Below, piece after piece: positions 62,509 to 64,000 of a stretch of 64,000 nucleotides of DNA. Numbering within the stretch: position 1 is the first letter of the stretch; the number at the start of each line of letters is the position of its first letter. The position numbers were made by a program, and so were the translations under genes. Location of the stretch: the NCBI GenBank assembly GCA_024234995.1, contig JACKNF010000005.1, positions 124,001 to 188,000 of the forward strand, read 5' to 3'. Below the pieces are notes generated by a model, which saw only the letters and a program-made list of their open reading frames with translations, was not told where the DNA came from and searched no databases. The stretch is from Gammaproteobacteria bacterium (GTDB lineage: Bacteria > Pseudomonadota > Gammaproteobacteria > Competibacterales > Competibacteraceae).

Positions 62509-64000
62509 ATGAAATCCTTCACTGACCTGTTTATTTCCCGTCCAGTGCTGGCGATGGTAGTCAATCTGATCATCATCATTGCTGGCGTCCAGGCTATTTT
62601 CACCCTCAATGTCCGCCAGTACCCGCGCAGCGACAACGCCAGCGTCACCGTCACCACGACTTATGTCGGGGCCAGCGCTGAATTGGTGCGCGGTTTCATC
62701 ACCACGCCGCTAGAGCGCGCCATCGCTGCCGCTGACGGCATTGAATACCTAGAGTCACAGAGCGCGCAGGGACTATCGACGATCCGCGCCCGCCTGAAGC
62801 TGAATTACGATGCGACCAAAGCGCTGGCCGAGATCGGTTCCAAGGTCGATCAGGTGCGCGGCGATCTGCCGCCGGAAGCCGAAGTGCCCGTGCTGAATAT
62901 TGAATCCGCTGACAGTGAATTCGCCTCAGCCTATCTGAGCTTCTCCTCAGACATTCTGCGCCAGAATCAGATCACCGACTATCTGGTGCGGGTGGTGCAG
63001 CCGCGTCTGACCGCCCTGGAAGGCGTTCAACGCGCCGAGATTCTAGGCGCACGCACTTTTGCCATGCGCATCTGGCTCAAACCGGACCGTATGGCCGCCC
63101 TCAACATCAGCCCGGCGCAAGTCCGGCAGGCACTGGCGGCCAACAATTATCTGGCCGCCATCGGCCAGACCAAAGGTTCGCTGGTGCAAGTCAACCTGAC
63201 TGCCAATACCGACCTGCGCTCGGTGAGGGAATTCGAAAATCTGGTCATCCGCGAACAGGACGGAGCGCTGGTGCGGCTGAAGGATATCGCCAACATTGCG
63301 CTTGGCGCCGAGGATTATGATGCCGAAGTGCGTTTTTCCGGGCAAACAGCGGTGTTCATGGGCATCTTTCCGCTGCCTAACGCCAACGCCATCGACGTGA
63401 TTCAGCGGGTACGCGCTGAAATGGCGCTGATCGAAAGAGATTTGCCGACCGGATTGTCCACCCGCATTGCTTATGATGCGACCGACTATATCAACAACGC
63501 CATTCATGAAGTGATCAAAACTCTGACGGAGACCTTGCTGATCGTCGTGGTGATTATCTTCCTGTTCCTCGGATCACTGCGCTCAGTCATCGTGCCGGTG
63601 ATCGCTATTCCCATCTCATTGATCGGCGGAATTTTTTTGATGCAAGTATTCGGTTTCACTATCAATTTGCTAACCTTGCTAGCCATTGTGCTGTCAGTCG
63701 GGCTGGTAGTGGATGACGCGATTGTGGTGGTGGAAAACGTGGAGCGCCACCTGCGCGAGGGTCAACGCCCCTTTGATGCAGCGATTCTTAGCGCGCGGGA
63801 ACTGGTTGGGCCGATCATCGCCATGACCTTGACCTTGATAGCTGTTTACGCTCCCATCGGCCTGCAAGGCGGGTTGACTGGCTCACTGTTCCGCGAGTTT
63901 GCCTTTACTTTGGCCGGCGCCGTGACGATTTCCGGTATCGTTGCCTTGACCCTGTCGCCCATGATGGCGTCGAAGTTGCTCAACGCTGAGGATGAACAGC
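62509..64000 (+). CDS. RND-family multidrug efflux pump (3' truncated by window end)
   Basis: About 497 residues visible, from MKSFTDLFISRPVLAMVVNLII. The first transmembrane helix, the first porter domain (NVRQYPRSDNASVTVTTTYVGASAELV) and later helices with the proton-relay pair in VGLVVDDAIVVVENVERH (equivalent to Asp407/408 of AcrB) are seen. It belongs to the HAE-1 type of hydrophobe/amphiphile exporters. Substrates cannot be deduced. The 8-base spacing to the adaptor and the shared repressor show one operon. The rest of the protein (about half) lies beyond 64000. Confidence 0.95.
   Translation, partial: MKSFTDLFISRPVLAMVVNLIIIIAGVQAIFTLNVRQYPRSDNASVTVTTTYVGASAELVRGFITTPLERAIAAADGIEYLESQSAQGLSTIRARLKLNYDATKALAEIGSKVDQVRGDLPPEAEVPVLNIESADSEFASAYLSFSSDILRQNQITDYLVRVVQPRLTALEGVQRAEILGARTFAMRIWLKPDRMAALNISPAQVRQALAANNYLAAIGQTKGSLVQVNLTANTDLRSVREFENLVIREQDGALVRLKDIANIALGAEDYDAEVRFSGQTAVFMGIFPLPNANAIDVIQRVRAEMALIERDLPTGLSTRIAYDATDYINNAIHEVIKTLTETLLIVVVIIFLFLGSLRSVIVPVIAIPISLIGGIFLMQVFGFTINLLTLLAIVLSVGLVVDDAIVVVENVERHLREGQRPFDAAILSARELVGPIIAMTLTLIAVYAPIGLQGGLTGSLFREFAFTLAGAVTISGIVALTLSPMMASKLLNAEDEQ

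Overview
The window is a chromosomal segment of a Gammaproteobacterium. The best evidence is the gene order tRNA-Tyr, tRNA-Gly, tRNA-Thr, tuf, tRNA-Trp, secE, nusG, rplK, rplA, rplJ, rplL, rpoB, rpoC. A holB-pilZ-tatD cluster, a PilH-type regulator and an AcrR-type operator nearly identical to the E. coli one agree with this. The mix of dispersed palindromes, many decayed insertion sequences, an acyl-CoA carboxylase and signalling genes would fit an environmental or wastewater lineage (for example Competibacteraceae-like), but that placement is inference only.

Layout. 1-7.0 kb: 3' part of a SulP transporter with STAS and cyclic-nucleotide domains, an RNB-family exoribonuclease on the minus strand, then a tightly overlapping pair of P-loop ATPases, the second with winged-helix and TPR regions. 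7.3-17 kb: pccB-pccA, msrA, a small LprI-like secreted protein, holB-pilZ-tatD-nudix, an ECF sigma factor with a probable membrane anti-sigma partner, and pilH. 17-22 kb: DUF2760 protein plus two consecutive Hsp70-like proteins; the second lacks any ordinary start codon. 22-26.7 kb: a MalT/BTAD-type regulator split by a frameshift, divergent from a LuxR-type regulator, with a near-perfect 20-bp palindrome between them. 26.7-33.4 kb: an island of decayed genes and insertion sequences. It holds a methyltransferase remnant, an ISAs1-type element interrupted by a complete 1200-bp IS4-type element with a 10-bp target duplication, an IS701-like remnant, an IS5-type element and a collapsed IS3-type element. 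A 134-bp direct repeat lies exactly 3600 bp apart, and a small beta/gamma-crystallin gene sits in the island. 34-38.2 kb: a von Willebrand A, PP2C phosphatase and protein kinase triad of the TerY-P type, and a TetR regulator. 38.3-52.2 kb: the tRNA, translation and RNA polymerase cluster, in which tuf and tRNA-Gly are damaged. 52.2-64 kb: an ABC-2 exporter, a PAS-GGDEF-EAL protein, a SafE-like membrane protein, DUF190-crcB, a DUF2892 protein, a chemotaxis receptor, and an AcrR-operator-adaptor-RND pump locus cut by the window end.

How the parts work together. The 38-52 kb cluster is the core transcription and translation operon, with an L10 leader and a terminator-like attenuator setting protein ratios. 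The TerY-P triad is a phosphorylation-based stress signalling set. The RND locus is a classic TetR-controlled efflux system. Several disruptions (tuf with four indels in about 235 bp, a tRNA-Gly with no pairing 5' half, a lost start codon in Hsp70, one frameshift in the BTAD regulator) may be real decay or draft-assembly error, and must be separated before biological claims are made.
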